From Deltaproteobacteria bacterium (GTDB taxonomy: Bacteria > Desulfobacterota > Desulfomonilia > UBA1062), in assembly GCA_011046135.1 (NCBI GenBank), contig DSBG01000010.1, positions 1 through 56,033 of the forward strand: DNA of 56,033 bases, written 5' to 3'. The notes under the pieces are model-generated. The model searched no databases and was not told where the DNA came from. It saw only the letters and a list, made by a program, of their open reading frames with translations. A program made the translations under genes and the position numbers. Positions 18,159 through 27,341 of the stretch are shown here, one piece after another. How positions within the stretch are numbered: position 1 is the stretch's first letter; the number at the start of each line of letters is the position of its first letter.

Positions 18159-19346
18159 ATGAGTGAGCTCAGGGGAAAGATTGCAGTGGTGGGTATCGGT
18201 GAAGTACCCACGGGCAGGTATCCTGACACTGGTACCATTTTTCATGCCATCGAGTCTGCCAAGCAGGCCATCCGGGACGCCGGTATCAACAAGGAGGAGA
18301 TCGACTATGTCATGCCCACAGCTGCTCTGTACAGTCCTGCATTCAACACGGAACTGGTGACCTGCAGGGTTGCAGAGGAACTCGGGCTGAAGAATGTGAG
18401 CAAGAACTGCCAGGTGTTTGCCGGCGGGTCCAGCAGCACCTGTGGTCTCGAGCTTGCGGGATCTCTGATCAACAGCAAGGCGGCGTCTACGGTGCTCTTT
18501 GTCCATGCAGACCGGCTGGGAACCGGGGTTGACCTTCAGGCGGGCATTGACCTTTTTGCCACATCCGGCATCTCTGCGGAGTGGGAGGTTCCCTTCGGGC
18601 AGCATTACTCGGCAATCGCCGCCATGGCCACCACCCGCTATAAGTACGAAACCGGAACGACCGACGAGCAGCTCGCTTCGGTGTGTGTCTCGAACCGGAA
18701 GTGGGCGGAGCTCAACCCCAATGCGTTTTTCCGAAAACCGCTCACCATCGATGAGGTCCTCTCTTCCAAGATGCTCTCCACCCCGCTGCACGCAAAGATG
18801 TCCAACATGCTCTTTGACGGCGGTGCGGCGTTTATCGTGACCTCTGCCGAGCGGGCCCGGGACATCACCGACAAACCAGTCTATCTCCTGGGAGAGGGTG
18901 GAACGGTCACCCACTTTGTGTATTCCCAGGAAAGGGATGTGAGCCGCTTCGGATGGGCGAAGGCAGGAAGGAAGGCGTTTGCCGAAGCCGGCCTTACTCC
19001 GAAAGACATTGACATTGCCGAGATCTACGATTCGTATCCCATTTTTCAGATTATCGGATTCGAGGAACTGGGGTTCTGCGAGAGGGGTCAGGCAGGCGAG
19101 ATATTCCTGCGGGGAGATACCTGGCCGGGAGGGAAGATTCCCACAACGACAAATGGGGGCATGCTCTCCCAGGGTCATACCGGTGCAGGAGGTGCTGTGG
19201 CACTGCTGGTTGAATCGTTCCGGCAGTTGATGGGGAAGGCGGGAGAAAGGCAGGTTCCGGGTGCCCGATTCGCCGTTGAAACAGCCACGGGGGGAACCTA
19301 CATGGACGCCCAGGTGACTATCCTGGGAACTGAAATTCCTTCATAA
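18159..19346 (+). CDS. thiolase-fold protein lacking the catalytic cysteine (Ltp2-like aldolase candidate)
   Basis: A 395-residue member of the SCP2-thiolase / lipid-transfer family. Where the neighbour at 16879 reads CASG, this protein reads FAGG (residues 87-90), and the usual HDCF motif is YDSY (Y290 to Y293). GHTGAGG replaces GHPIGASG. Loss of the nucleophilic cysteine with tyrosines in its place is the pattern of Ltp2-type retro-aldolases of steroid side-chain degradation, which work in a complex with a DUF35 domain. Exactly such a protein is encoded next, followed by MaoC and an acyl-CoA dehydrogenase. Aldol cleavage of a branched 3-hydroxyacyl-CoA is therefore inferred; a nearby cysteine in SSSTCG leaves residual thiolase activity conceivable. 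Confidence 0.85.
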   Translation: MSELRGKIAVVGIGEVPTGRYPDTGTIFHAIESAKQAIRDAGINKEEIDYVMPTAALYSPAFNTELVTCRVAEELGLKNVSKNCQVFAGGSSSTCGLELAGSLINSKAASTVLFVHADRLGTGVDLQAGIDLFATSGISAEWEVPFGQHYSAIAAMATTRYKYETGTTDEQLASVCVSNRKWAELNPNAFFRKPLTIDEVLSSKMLSTPLHAKMSNMLFDGGAAFIVTSAERARDITDKPVYLLGEGGTVTHFVYSQERDVSRFGWAKAGRKAFAEAGLTPKDIDIAEIYDSYPIFQIIGFEELGFCERGQAGEIFLRGDTWPGGKIPTTTNGGMLSQGHTGAGGAVALLVESFRQLMGKAGERQVPGARFAVETATGGTYMDAQVTILGTEIPS

Positions 19347-19357
19347 GGAGGATGACG

Positions 19358-19780
19358 ATGGACGCGCCAGTAAAACCAAAACCTGTTCCTGTTGTGAATC
19401 CATGGGCGAGGCCGTTCTGGGAGGGGACCAAGCAGGGAAAACTTCTCTACCAGAAATGCAAGGACTGCGGAACGAACGTATTTTATCCACGGATTGCCTG
19501 TATTAGCTGTTTCTCTGACAATCTCGAGTGGGTCGAGTCCTCTGGGAAGGGAACCGTATATACCTACACCGTGGTCAAGAGTAACTCTCCCACAGCATTT
19601 CTGCCGGATCTCCCCTATGTGATTGCCATCGTGAAGCTCGAAGAGGATGGGGTGCAGATGCTCTCGAATATCGTGGGGTGTGACCCTGACGAGGTCCGGT
19701 GTGATATGCCGGTGGAGGTTACCTTCGAGAAGCTCAACGACGAGTTCGTTCTCCCGAAATTCAAACCTTTTAGAAGCTGA
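19358..19780 (+). CDS. zinc-ribbon/OB-fold protein (DUF35), thiolase partner
   Basis: A 140-residue DUF35 protein. A rubredoxin-like zinc ribbon (CKDCG and CISC, about residues 33-37 and 48-51) is followed by an OB fold (GTVYTYTVVKSN). Family members bind the CoA moiety and bridge thiolase-type enzymes with dehydratases. AAGGAGG at 19345-19351 fits ATG 19358 better than ATG 19352. It lies 11 nt after the thiolase-like gene, so a physical complex is likely. Confidence 0.9.
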   Translation: MDAPVKPKPVPVVNPWARPFWEGTKQGKLLYQKCKDCGTNVFYPRIACISCFSDNLEWVESSGKGTVYTYTVVKSNSPTAFLPDLPYVIAIVKLEEDGVQMLSNIVGCDPDEVRCDMPVEVTFEKLNDEFVLPKFKPFRS

Positions 19781-19920
19781 AGGTGTCCACTGTGTTCGCG
19801 ACGTGCGTGCCATGGGCAGCTACGGGAAAGAACGCCCGGCTGAGCGGGCAGTATTATCGGTCCCGGCCTTGATCCCTGGAACTCCCGGGCAGGGGCGGAC
19901 TGGAATGAATGGAGGAGCGT

Positions 19921-20376
19921 ATGTCACAGAAATACTGGGAAGATTTTGATCTCGGGTTTTCATTCAAGACGCCTTCGATAACCGTGACCGAGACCCATGT
20001 CGTTAATTGGGCTGGCCTGACCATGGATTTCTACCCCCTGCATATGGATGCAGAGTTTGCTGCGAAGACGCCCTTCAAGGAGCGGATCGCCCATGGCCCT
20101 CTCATCTTTGGCATGGCCGTCGGCATGGCGGGGCTGGCGAAGGTTGAAGGCGGTTCCATCATCGCCTGGATGGGTGTGGACAACATGAGGATGCACGCCC
20201 CGGTAAAGATCGGGGATACGATTACGGTCCATATCGAGACCATCGAGAAGCGGGAAACAAAAAAAGAAAGCCAGGGAATTCAGATCTGGAAGTACAGTGT
20301 CCGCAATCAACGCTCCGAGGTGGTGATGTCCTTCAACATGAATTTTCTGATGCACAGGAAACCATCCGGACAGTAG
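19921..20376 (+). CDS. MaoC-like enoyl-CoA hydratase
   Basis: A 151-residue single hot-dog domain. The hydratase-2 motif is visible as DFYPLHMDAEFA with catalytic Asp and His near residues 39-44, followed by RIAHGPLIFGMAVG near 57-70. It would hydrate a 2-enoyl-CoA to the 3-hydroxyacyl-CoA substrate of the adjacent thiolase-fold protein. GGAGGAG precedes the start at 19921, so the 12-nt longer frame is not used. Confidence 0.88.
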   Translation: MSQKYWEDFDLGFSFKTPSITVTETHVVNWAGLTMDFYPLHMDAEFAAKTPFKERIAHGPLIFGMAVGMAGLAKVEGGSIIAWMGVDNMRMHAPVKIGDTITVHIETIEKRETKKESQGIQIWKYSVRNQRSEVVMSFNMNFLMHRKPSGQ

Positions 20377-20423
20377 CAGGGCATGGGCCTGAACGGCTCG
20401 AACACGAAAAGGAGACGATCGCC

Positions 20424-21569
20424 GTGGATTTACGATTCGAAGAAAGACAGGAAAAGCTCAGGGAAACGATGCGGAAGTTCGTGGAACAAGAGATCCCCCG
20501 CGAATATGCAAGGGAACTCGATGAGAAGGATGAGTTTCCCCATCACCTGATCCGGAAACTGGTGGACTACGACCTGGCACGCATCAATATCCCCCGTGAA
20601 TATGGCGGCCATGGCGGTGACATCCTCGACCTGATGATCATCTTCGAAGAGATCGCCAAACGATTCCCCACGCTGTGCTGGTCGTTCGGGAACATCCTGC
20701 TCTATGGAAACGAAATCATCGGGGTCAATGGGAACACTGAGCAGAAAGAGAAGTATCTTCCGAGGCTTGCAAAAGGCGAAATCAAGTTCAGCTTCGGGCT
20801 CACCGAGCCGGATGCAGGCTCGGATGCTGCAAGTATCCGGACCAGAGCTGTCTTTGAAGACGGGCACTATGTCATCAACGGCAACAAGATGTTCATTACC
20901 GGTGCGGGGGTCACGGAGTACACGATCACCTTTGCCAGGACTGCTGAATCCAAGTACAACGGGATCACGTCATTTATCGTTGACACGTCTTTGGAAGGAT
21001 ACAGTGCCAAACAACTCGAGAAGATCGGTCATCGCGGGTCGAACACCTGCGAGGTGACCTACGAGAACGTCAGGGTGACGCCTGGTGATATCCTGGGTGG
21101 CCAAGAAGGCCTGAACAAGGGCTGGTGGCAGGAGATGAAACTCCTGAACCAGGAGCGGCTCGTGCTTTCCTCCTGCGCCCTGGGCATTGCCCAGGCAGCC
21201 TTCGATGATGCCCTGGTGTATGCCCGGGCCAAGCTGGGACGCACGCAGGACAAGGGAGTGGCCCAGATGATTCAGCACCAGCTGGCAGATATGGCAAGCA
21301 GTGTGGAAGCGATCCGCTACCTCATCTATGCCGCGGCGTGGAAGGAGACCAAGGGCATGCAGCCGGTCATGGAAACCTCCATATCCAAGTATTTTTCCGC
21401 CGAGACGGCCAAGAAGGTGGTTACCCAGGGACTCGACATCCTCGGAGCTGATGCCGCCCTCATGGAGCATGACATGCAGCGTTACCTGCGCGACATCATG
21501 ATCTACTCCATCGGCGGCGGGACTTCCGAGATTCAGAAGAACATCGTCGCCAAGACGCTGAACCTCTAG
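20424..21569 (+). CDS. acyl-CoA dehydrogenase
   Basis: A 381-residue acyl-CoA dehydrogenase of normal length starting with GTG, supported by AAGGAGA about 7 nt upstream. FAD/substrate motifs include FGLTEPDAGSDAASI near residues 124-138 and FITGAGVTEYTI near 155-166. The C-terminal motif reads IGGGTSEIQ where many family members have YEGTSEIQ, so the usual glutamate of that loop is glycine. As in isovaleryl-CoA dehydrogenase, the base would have to come from another helix, which suits branched substrates. It follows MaoC and DUF35, completing a four-gene block. Confidence 0.92.
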   Translation: MDLRFEERQEKLRETMRKFVEQEIPREYARELDEKDEFPHHLIRKLVDYDLARINIPREYGGHGGDILDLMIIFEEIAKRFPTLCWSFGNILLYGNEIIGVNGNTEQKEKYLPRLAKGEIKFSFGLTEPDAGSDAASIRTRAVFEDGHYVINGNKMFITGAGVTEYTITFARTAESKYNGITSFIVDTSLEGYSAKQLEKIGHRGSNTCEVTYENVRVTPGDILGGQEGLNKGWWQEMKLLNQERLVLSSCALGIAQAAFDDALVYARAKLGRTQDKGVAQMIQHQLADMASSVEAIRYLIYAAAWKETKGMQPVMETSISKYFSAETAKKVVTQGLDILGADAALMEHDMQRYLRDIMIYSIGGGTSEIQKNIVAKTLNL

Positions 21570-21600
21570 GAAGGTCGCGTGATGGAGGGGGATCCATTCC

Positions 21601-22173
21601 ATGGATGAGAGACACGGAGACACGCACGGTACCCTGACCGATTACAGCGGTGCCTTCTGTCCGGGGTTGACCTGGACTGAATTCAGCCCTGAAAAGCTTC
21701 ACGAGACCCTTGCCCTGTACCGGCGGATGTTTCTCGCCATTGACGGATTCTGGTTTCTCGGGGTCAGGGATCGGTTTGGAGAGGATACTGCCCTCGACGT
21801 CGACCTGTGGGCGTGGCAGAAGTACTTCCGGTATGAGATCAAGCAGTTGCGGGAACTCTTCTCCATCGAGGGCAACGATGTCGAAGCGCTGTTCAAGCTC
21901 ATGCAGCTGAGTGCCTGGGCGGGAAACATGGATGTGGAGTGGGATCTGAAGAACCGGAGTCACGGAATCGCGCGCGTGGTGAAATGCCACACCCTGAGTG
22001 TGCTTCTCAGGGAGAGAACGGGGCGAGAGACCCGGTTCTGCCGGGATATTGAGCAGAAGATGTTTGATATACAGACGGCGTGTCTGAACCCGGAGATGAA
22101 GGCGCAACCGCTCCGCCTGCCACCGGAGACCCTTGGCACAGGGATATGCTGTGAGTGGGAATTGACGTGCTGA
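21601..22173 (+). CDS. DUF6125-like protein of unknown function
   Basis: A 190-residue protein beginning at ATG 21601 (GGAGGGGGA about 10 nt upstream). It shows a helical segment YRRMFLAIDGFWFLGVRDRFG near residues 40-60 and a tryptophan-rich middle, the pattern I associate with DUF6125-type proteins of anaerobic degraders. The cysteine-rich tail (TACLNPEM, GICCEWELTC) is reminiscent of the C-terminus of the clearer family member at 35400. No enzymatic role is known to me. The conserved placement in acyl-CoA clusters suggests a substrate-binding or sensing role, but that is a guess. Confidence 0.6.
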   Translation: MDERHGDTHGTLTDYSGAFCPGLTWTEFSPEKLHETLALYRRMFLAIDGFWFLGVRDRFGEDTALDVDLWAWQKYFRYEIKQLRELFSIEGNDVEALFKLMQLSAWAGNMDVEWDLKNRSHGIARVVKCHTLSVLLRERTGRETRFCRDIEQKMFDIQTACLNPEMKAQPLRLPPETLGTGICCEWELTC

Positions 22174-22285
22174 GGACTCAAGGAGGCCTTTCTGGGGGAT
22201 GAACAGAGCGATGCCCCTGGGGTGTGGATCGGTACTATCTGGAGAGATGAGATGCAGCATTCACTAAACGATGGGAGGATATACC

Positions 22286-24292
22286 ATGGGATCGATATTC
22301 GTATGTGAGAATCAGGACGGAATAGCCGTCGTGAAGTTCGATGTGCCATCAGAGGCGGTCAATACCTGGACCGAGGCAGCGGTCGATGATTTCGAGAAGG
22401 TCCTGGTGGACCTCGAAGCACAGAAGTCCCAGTACCGCGGTGTGGTCTTCATATCGGGCAAGGCCAATAATTTCCATGCAGGAGCAAATCTCAACGTGCT
22501 CGGCGGGTCCGTGGACCTGGATGCGTTTCACGCCCGCTGCACATTCTTCAACGAACTCTTCCTGCGGCTCGAAAACCTGGGTATTCCCAGCGTGGCCGCA
22601 ATCAACGGACAGTGCCTGGGGGGCGGCTATGAATTCGCCCTGGCAATGACGGCGAGGATTGCCACCGACAGTAGGAGGACTCTCATCGGTCTGCCGGAAT
22701 GCAATGTCGGCGTGATCCCCGGTGGAGGGGGAACCCAGCGCCTTCCGCGCCTCATCGGCTACGCGGCCATTGAGCTGATCCTGAAGGGTCAGATGGTCCC
22801 CGCTGCAAAGGCCCTGGAGCTGAACATGATCGACAGGGTGATTTCCGAATCCGATGACCTCCTGGCGCAGGCAAAGATCTTCGTCGATGAGATCGCGTCG
22901 GGCAAGGTGATCCTGAAGCGGGAATCTCCCGATCTCTCGGCCCTCGACGACGTTGCCGTCATGGCCAGGCAGGGTGTGCTCAAGGTCACCAGGGGCAGGG
23001 AACTTCCCGCGCCCATGCTCGCTATTAAGGCGATGCAGGAAGGGCTGAAGGTCTCCCTGGAACAAGGCCTGAAGATCGAGACCGACTGCTTCATCGAGAT
23101 CATGAAGTCACCGGAGTCCAAGGGCATGATCAACACTTTTTTCCTCAAGACCCTTTCTGACAAACCCCAGGCCATGATCCCGATGGGTGTTACCCCCAGG
23201 GAGATCAAGAAATATGCAGTGCTCGGGTTTGGGACCATGGGGCGCGGGATCGTGATCGACATCCTGCGACGCACCGGGAAACCCGTGGTGGTCAAAGACA
23301 TCCCCGAGGCCCTCGAGCCTGGAAAGGCCTTTGTCCGAAAGGTGCTCGAAGGCATGGCGGAGAAGAATCGGCTGCGGGTGAGTGTAGACTCTCTCATGGA
23401 GCTCATCACCCCGGTGTCGGAGTGGACCGATGACTTCAAGGATGTCGATCTGGTGATCGAGGCCGTGTTTGAAGACCCGGCAGTGAAGGACCAGGTGTAT
23501 GGCGAACTCTGCGCGGTGGTCCCGGATGATTGCATCCTGGCGAGCAACACCTCGAGTCTCCCGGTCAACAGGCTCGCAAAAGGCGTGAAAAACCCCCAGC
23601 GCTTCGCTGGCGCACATTTCTTCTCTCCGGTATGGAAGATGGAGCTCATGGAAATCATCAGGGGCGTCGACACGAGCGACGAGACCATCCATGCCCTCCT
23701 GAATGCAGCGGGCGAGCTCAAGAAGCGCCCGGTGGTGTGCAACGACAATCCGGGATTCATCGTTAATGCCATGCTGTTCCCCTACTTCCTGAGGACCTTC
23801 ACCCTGCTTGAAGAGGGAGTGGGCATCGAGAAGATTGACTCGGCCATGATGAAGTTCGGTCTGCCGGTCGGTCCGGTGAGGCTCACCGACGAAGTCGGGA
23901 TCGATGTCTCGTACCTCGTGGTGACCAAGTCCCTGGGGCTTGAGCCGCCGAAAGCCCTGGAAAACGTGTACAAGGCCGGAAGGTACGGCAGAAACAAGAA
24001 TGGCAAGGGCTTCTATGACAAGGAGGGGAAGGTGGACCCCGAGGTGCTGCCGCTGATCAATCCCCAGGGGAATACAAAGGACATGAACGTGGAGGAGATC
24101 CAGGCAGCTCTCTTCACCCCCATGGTGATGACCGGTCATGACCTCCTCGACAAGAAGGTCGTGGATGATCCACGGGCCATCGATATCGGCGCGATCTGGG
24201 GGGTCGGCTTTCCCCCTGACAAAGGGGGGCCCATGAAGTGGGCTGATATCACGGGTCTGAGCGAGAAGCTCTTCGGCAGGACTTTCTACTGA
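22286..24292 (+). CDS. bifunctional enoyl-CoA hydratase / 3-hydroxyacyl-CoA dehydrogenase (FadB/FadJ type)
   Basis: A 668-residue fatty-acid oxidation alpha-subunit homologue. The N-terminal crotonase domain has an oxyanion-hole region FHAGANLNVLG near 63-73 and catalytic glutamates in GGGYEFAL (about 118) and LPECNVGVIPGGGG (about 140). The NAD-binding domain starts near residue 312 with VLGFGTMGRGIVIDI, and the catalytic histidine motif is AGAHFFSPVWKMELM near 448. A C-terminal dehydrogenase domain pair follows. ATG 22286 has GGGAGGAT upstream. It would hydrate enoyl-CoA and oxidise the hydroxyacyl-CoA to 3-ketoacyl-CoA for the thiolase. Confidence 0.95.
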   Translation: MGSIFVCENQDGIAVVKFDVPSEAVNTWTEAAVDDFEKVLVDLEAQKSQYRGVVFISGKANNFHAGANLNVLGGSVDLDAFHARCTFFNELFLRLENLGIPSVAAINGQCLGGGYEFALAMTARIATDSRRTLIGLPECNVGVIPGGGGTQRLPRLIGYAAIELILKGQMVPAAKALELNMIDRVISESDDLLAQAKIFVDEIASGKVILKRESPDLSALDDVAVMARQGVLKVTRGRELPAPMLAIKAMQEGLKVSLEQGLKIETDCFIEIMKSPESKGMINTFFLKTLSDKPQAMIPMGVTPREIKKYAVLGFGTMGRGIVIDILRRTGKPVVVKDIPEALEPGKAFVRKVLEGMAEKNRLRVSVDSLMELITPVSEWTDDFKDVDLVIEAVFEDPAVKDQVYGELCAVVPDDCILASNTSSLPVNRLAKGVKNPQRFAGAHFFSPVWKMELMEIIRGVDTSDETIHALLNAAGELKKRPVVCNDNPGFIVNAMLFPYFLRTFTLLEEGVGIEKIDSAMMKFGLPVGPVRLTDEVGIDVSYLVVTKSLGLEPPKALENVYKAGRYGRNKNGKGFYDKEGKVDPEVLPLINPQGNTKDMNVEEIQAALFTPMVMTGHDLLDKKVVDDPRAIDIGAIWGVGFPPDKGGPMKWADITGLSEKLFGRTFY

Positions 24293-24398
24293 GATTCTGC
24301 TGCGTGTGTTGAACCTGTGATCGGGATGAACCAGGTCACTACACAGAACAGTCGGTTCTCTCCACGGGAGAAGAACGCCGCACAGGGAGGATACTGAG

Positions 24399-25970
24399 AT
24401 GATTGGACACAATGTTGGGGATCTGTATGACCGCTGTGTTACCTTTTATCCGGACAACATTGCCATCAAGCATGGTGACATTGCCTATACCTATGGAGAG
24501 ATGCAGCAGAAAACCTACAGCCTGGCCGGGGCTCTGGCGGACATGGGGTTTCAGAAACACGACCGTATTGCCTTCCTGATGTCCAACTGTCCCGAATACA
24601 TCTTCTGCGAGTATGCCCTGGCCAAGCTCGGGGTGGTGCGGGTGCCTCTGGCGGTGCTCCTGACATCCAACGATCACATCTACATGATGAACAAGGCTGA
24701 ATGCAAGGCATTGATCTACCACGAGAAGATGGCGTCCCGGGTAGAACAGATGATTCCTCATCTCACGAGCGTGAAGACGTTCATCTGTGTGAGCGATGCA
24801 CCCTCCTCAGTGATGGCTGGCCATCATCATCTCCAGACGTTGATGGCCGGCCATCCTGGTGTTTTACCGAAGGTCGACGTCAAACCGGAAGATCTCTGCG
24901 CTATCTACTTCACCGGGGGTACGACTGGGCTTCCCAAAGGGGTCATGCTCTCTCACCGGTCGTGGGTGGGAACCTTCCTCACGGAGCTTCTGGAGTTTCG
25001 CCTCGAGTACAATGAGGTGTTTGCCTTTGCAACGCCCTTGACGCACGCGGGCGGGTGTCTCATGATTCCGGTCATGATCAGGGGAGGAACGTGCCTGATC
25101 ATGGATCACTTCGACCCGAAGCTGTTCCTGGAGCTGACGCAGAAGGAGAGGATCACCTCGGCGTTTCTGGTCCCGACCATGCTCTATGTGCTCATGGATT
25201 ACCCGGACCTCGACAGGTACGACACGAGCAGCTGGAGGGACATCATCTACGGTGCTGCAGCCATAGCCCCGGACCGGCTGAAGCAGGCCATCACCAGGTT
25301 CGGCCCTGTTTTCACGCAGCTCTACGGGCAGACCGAGGCGCCCATGGCCATGAGTGTGCTGCCCAAGGAAGCCCATGTCATCAAGGATCCCGTGAGGGAG
25401 AAGGAGATATTCAGTTCCTGCGGTAGGCCCTGCTTCCCGGCGCAGATCAAGCTCATCGATGCGGAGGGGAGAGAGGTTCCCCAGGGAGAGACGGGAGAGA
25501 TCGTCGTACGCCACATCAACATGATGGACGGATACCTCAAGGATCCTGAAACCACGGCCGAGACCATCAGGGACGGCTGGCTCCACACCGGAGACATGGC
25601 CAAGATGGATCATGAAGGCTACATTTACATCGTGGACCGGTGCAAGGACATGGTCATAAGCGGCGGATTCAACATTTATCCCCGTGAGATCGAAGACGTG
25701 CTGCACGAGCACCCTGCGGTCAAGAACGTGGCAGTCATCGGGGTTCCCCACGACAAGTGGGGGGAAGAAGTGAAGGCCATTGTCGTGCTGTACGAGGGGA
25801 AGACGGTGGACGAGAAAGAGCTGATCCAGTTTGTCAAGGACCGAAAAGGGAGTCTGGTCGCTCCCAAGAGCGTGGAATTCTGGAGCGAGATCCCGCTGAC
25901 CAACCTGGGTAAGGTCGACAAGAAAAAGATACGGGCACCGTACTGGGAGAGCAAGGACCGAAAGGTGTAA
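24399..25970 (+). CDS. acyl-CoA synthetase (AMP-forming), medium/aromatic acid type
   Basis: A 523-residue ANL ligase with P-loop IYFTGGTTGLPKGVMLSH near 168-185, YGQTEAPM near 309, WLHTGDMAKMD near 393 and DRCKDMVISGGFNIYPREIE near 411. The C-terminal lysine motif is NLGKVDKKK. The shorter length and GGFNIYP signature resemble ligases for short, medium or cyclic acids rather than the two long-chain-type ligases in the transporter operon. GGGAGGATAC precedes the start. It provides the cluster with its own activation step. Confidence 0.93.
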   Translation: MIGHNVGDLYDRCVTFYPDNIAIKHGDIAYTYGEMQQKTYSLAGALADMGFQKHDRIAFLMSNCPEYIFCEYALAKLGVVRVPLAVLLTSNDHIYMMNKAECKALIYHEKMASRVEQMIPHLTSVKTFICVSDAPSSVMAGHHHLQTLMAGHPGVLPKVDVKPEDLCAIYFTGGTTGLPKGVMLSHRSWVGTFLTELLEFRLEYNEVFAFATPLTHAGGCLMIPVMIRGGTCLIMDHFDPKLFLELTQKERITSAFLVPTMLYVLMDYPDLDRYDTSSWRDIIYGAAAIAPDRLKQAITRFGPVFTQLYGQTEAPMAMSVLPKEAHVIKDPVREKEIFSSCGRPCFPAQIKLIDAEGREVPQGETGEIVVRHINMMDGYLKDPETTAETIRDGWLHTGDMAKMDHEGYIYIVDRCKDMVISGGFNIYPREIEDVLHEHPAVKNVAVIGVPHDKWGEEVKAIVVLYEGKTVDEKELIQFVKDRKGSLVAPKSVEFWSEIPLTNLGKVDKKKIRAPYWESKDRKV

Positions 25971-26047
25971 TCGGAGGGTTCCCTCCTATTCCCAGCAGGG
26001 CCCTTTGGGCAGACATTCCAGAACCACAGAGGATAGAGGAGCCGGAT

Positions 26048-27214
26048 ATGGATTTTGCATTCAGTGAAGAACAGGGATTCATAAGAGATACCATACAGAA
26101 ATTCATCGCCAGGGAATGCGATCGAGAAGTCGTCAAGAAACTCGATGAGGACGGACAGTATCCCGAAAAACTTTTTCAGACCATTGCCCAGATGGGCTTT
26201 TGCGGTCTGACGGTACCACAGGAGTACGGCGGAGGAGGTCTGGATTCCTTAGGCGCTGCCATGGTTACCGAGGAACTGGCGGCGATTTCGCCGGTACTGG
26301 CCGGGGCATTCTGCGCAACGACCTTCTCCGGAGGGTTGGTCATCAGCAGCCTGGGAAGCACAGACCAGAAAGAAGCGCTGCTGCCGGAGATTGTGCAGGG
26401 GGGGCTTTGCGTTACCTTCGGCGTCGAAGAACCTGATTCCAGGTACGGGAGTGTTCTCGTGCAGACAGCGGCCGCAAAGAGTGGTGAAGGGTTTCTCCTC
26501 GAAGGATCCAAGAGCTTTGTCCGGTGCGCGGATCGGGCCGATTATATCATTGTCCTTGCCGATACCGATGGCGACGCAGATTCCGGGGACACATTGACCC
26601 TGTTCCTCGTGGACATGAAGAGTCCCGGGGTGAAGGTCGAGCCAATGGACAAGGTAGGATTTCACAGTTCCTCTCTGTGCAGGGTGGTTTTTGAGAAGGT
26701 CCTCGTACCAGCGCGCAGTATTCTGGGAGGAGAAGAGATGTTCAAGAAGGGGTGGTCGCAGCTTGAGAATGTCATGGCGGTACGCCACCTCGAGGTCGCA
26801 GCCCTTGCCGTCGGTCTGTCCCAGGGGGCGTACGACTATGCCGCCGGGTACGCGAAAGAAAGAGAACAGTTCGGCCAGCCAATTTCACGGTTCGGGGCAG
26901 TCAGAACCTTGCTGAGTGAGATGGCCATCGGCATACAGACTGGGCGCGATCTCCTCTATCGTGCCTGCTGGAGAGCGGACAGTTTGAAGGGTTTTCTGAA
27001 GGAGGCGCTGATGGCACGGATCGTAGCCTCCCGGGTTGCTCAGCGTTCTGCCATGGACTGCATGCAGGTGCTTGGAGGGTATGGGTATGCAAACGAGTAC
27101 GATGCCCAGCGGTATCTCAGGGATTCCATGGTGCTCTTCGAAGGCAAGATCTCCAGTGATGACCTCATGGGTTCTCTTTCAGCGCTGCTTGGATTGGACG
27201 GAGCCTCCAGGTGA
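26048..27214 (+). CDS. acyl-CoA dehydrogenase
   Basis: A 388-residue acyl-CoA dehydrogenase. The N-terminal domain (DFAFSEEQGFIRDTIQKFI) and middle domain (GVEEPDSRYGSV in place of the common TEPxAGSD) are recognisable. The C-terminal end reads LFEGKISSDDLMG: the glutamate at the catalytic position is kept, but the usual TSEIQ tail is replaced. This divergence suggests an uncommon substrate. A GAGGAGCC ribosome binding site precedes the start, and the gene is followed by the regulator gene. Confidence 0.9.
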   Translation: MDFAFSEEQGFIRDTIQKFIARECDREVVKKLDEDGQYPEKLFQTIAQMGFCGLTVPQEYGGGGLDSLGAAMVTEELAAISPVLAGAFCATTFSGGLVISSLGSTDQKEALLPEIVQGGLCVTFGVEEPDSRYGSVLVQTAAAKSGEGFLLEGSKSFVRCADRADYIIVLADTDGDADSGDTLTLFLVDMKSPGVKVEPMDKVGFHSSSLCRVVFEKVLVPARSILGGEEMFKKGWSQLENVMAVRHLEVAALAVGLSQGAYDYAAGYAKEREQFGQPISRFGAVRTLLSEMAIGIQTGRDLLYRACWRADSLKGFLKEALMARIVASRVAQRSAMDCMQVLGGYGYANEYDAQRYLRDSMVLFEGKISSDDLMGSLSALLGLDGASR

Positions 27215-27341
27215 AGCGTGTGATGGTTCCCGAAGAGCAAGGCGGTACCTGTTCGGGGGAACGAGAATAAATGATTGTAAATGGTGTGAGAATACACTAC
27301 AAAGCTGAAAATACTGATAACTGAGAAGGGAAGAGACAAAA

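Noticed and set aside
23108-24412. 434-codon open frame on the minus strand opposite fadB-like gene
   Set aside because: The plus-strand FadB homologue has all catalytic motifs; the antisense product looks like no protein family.
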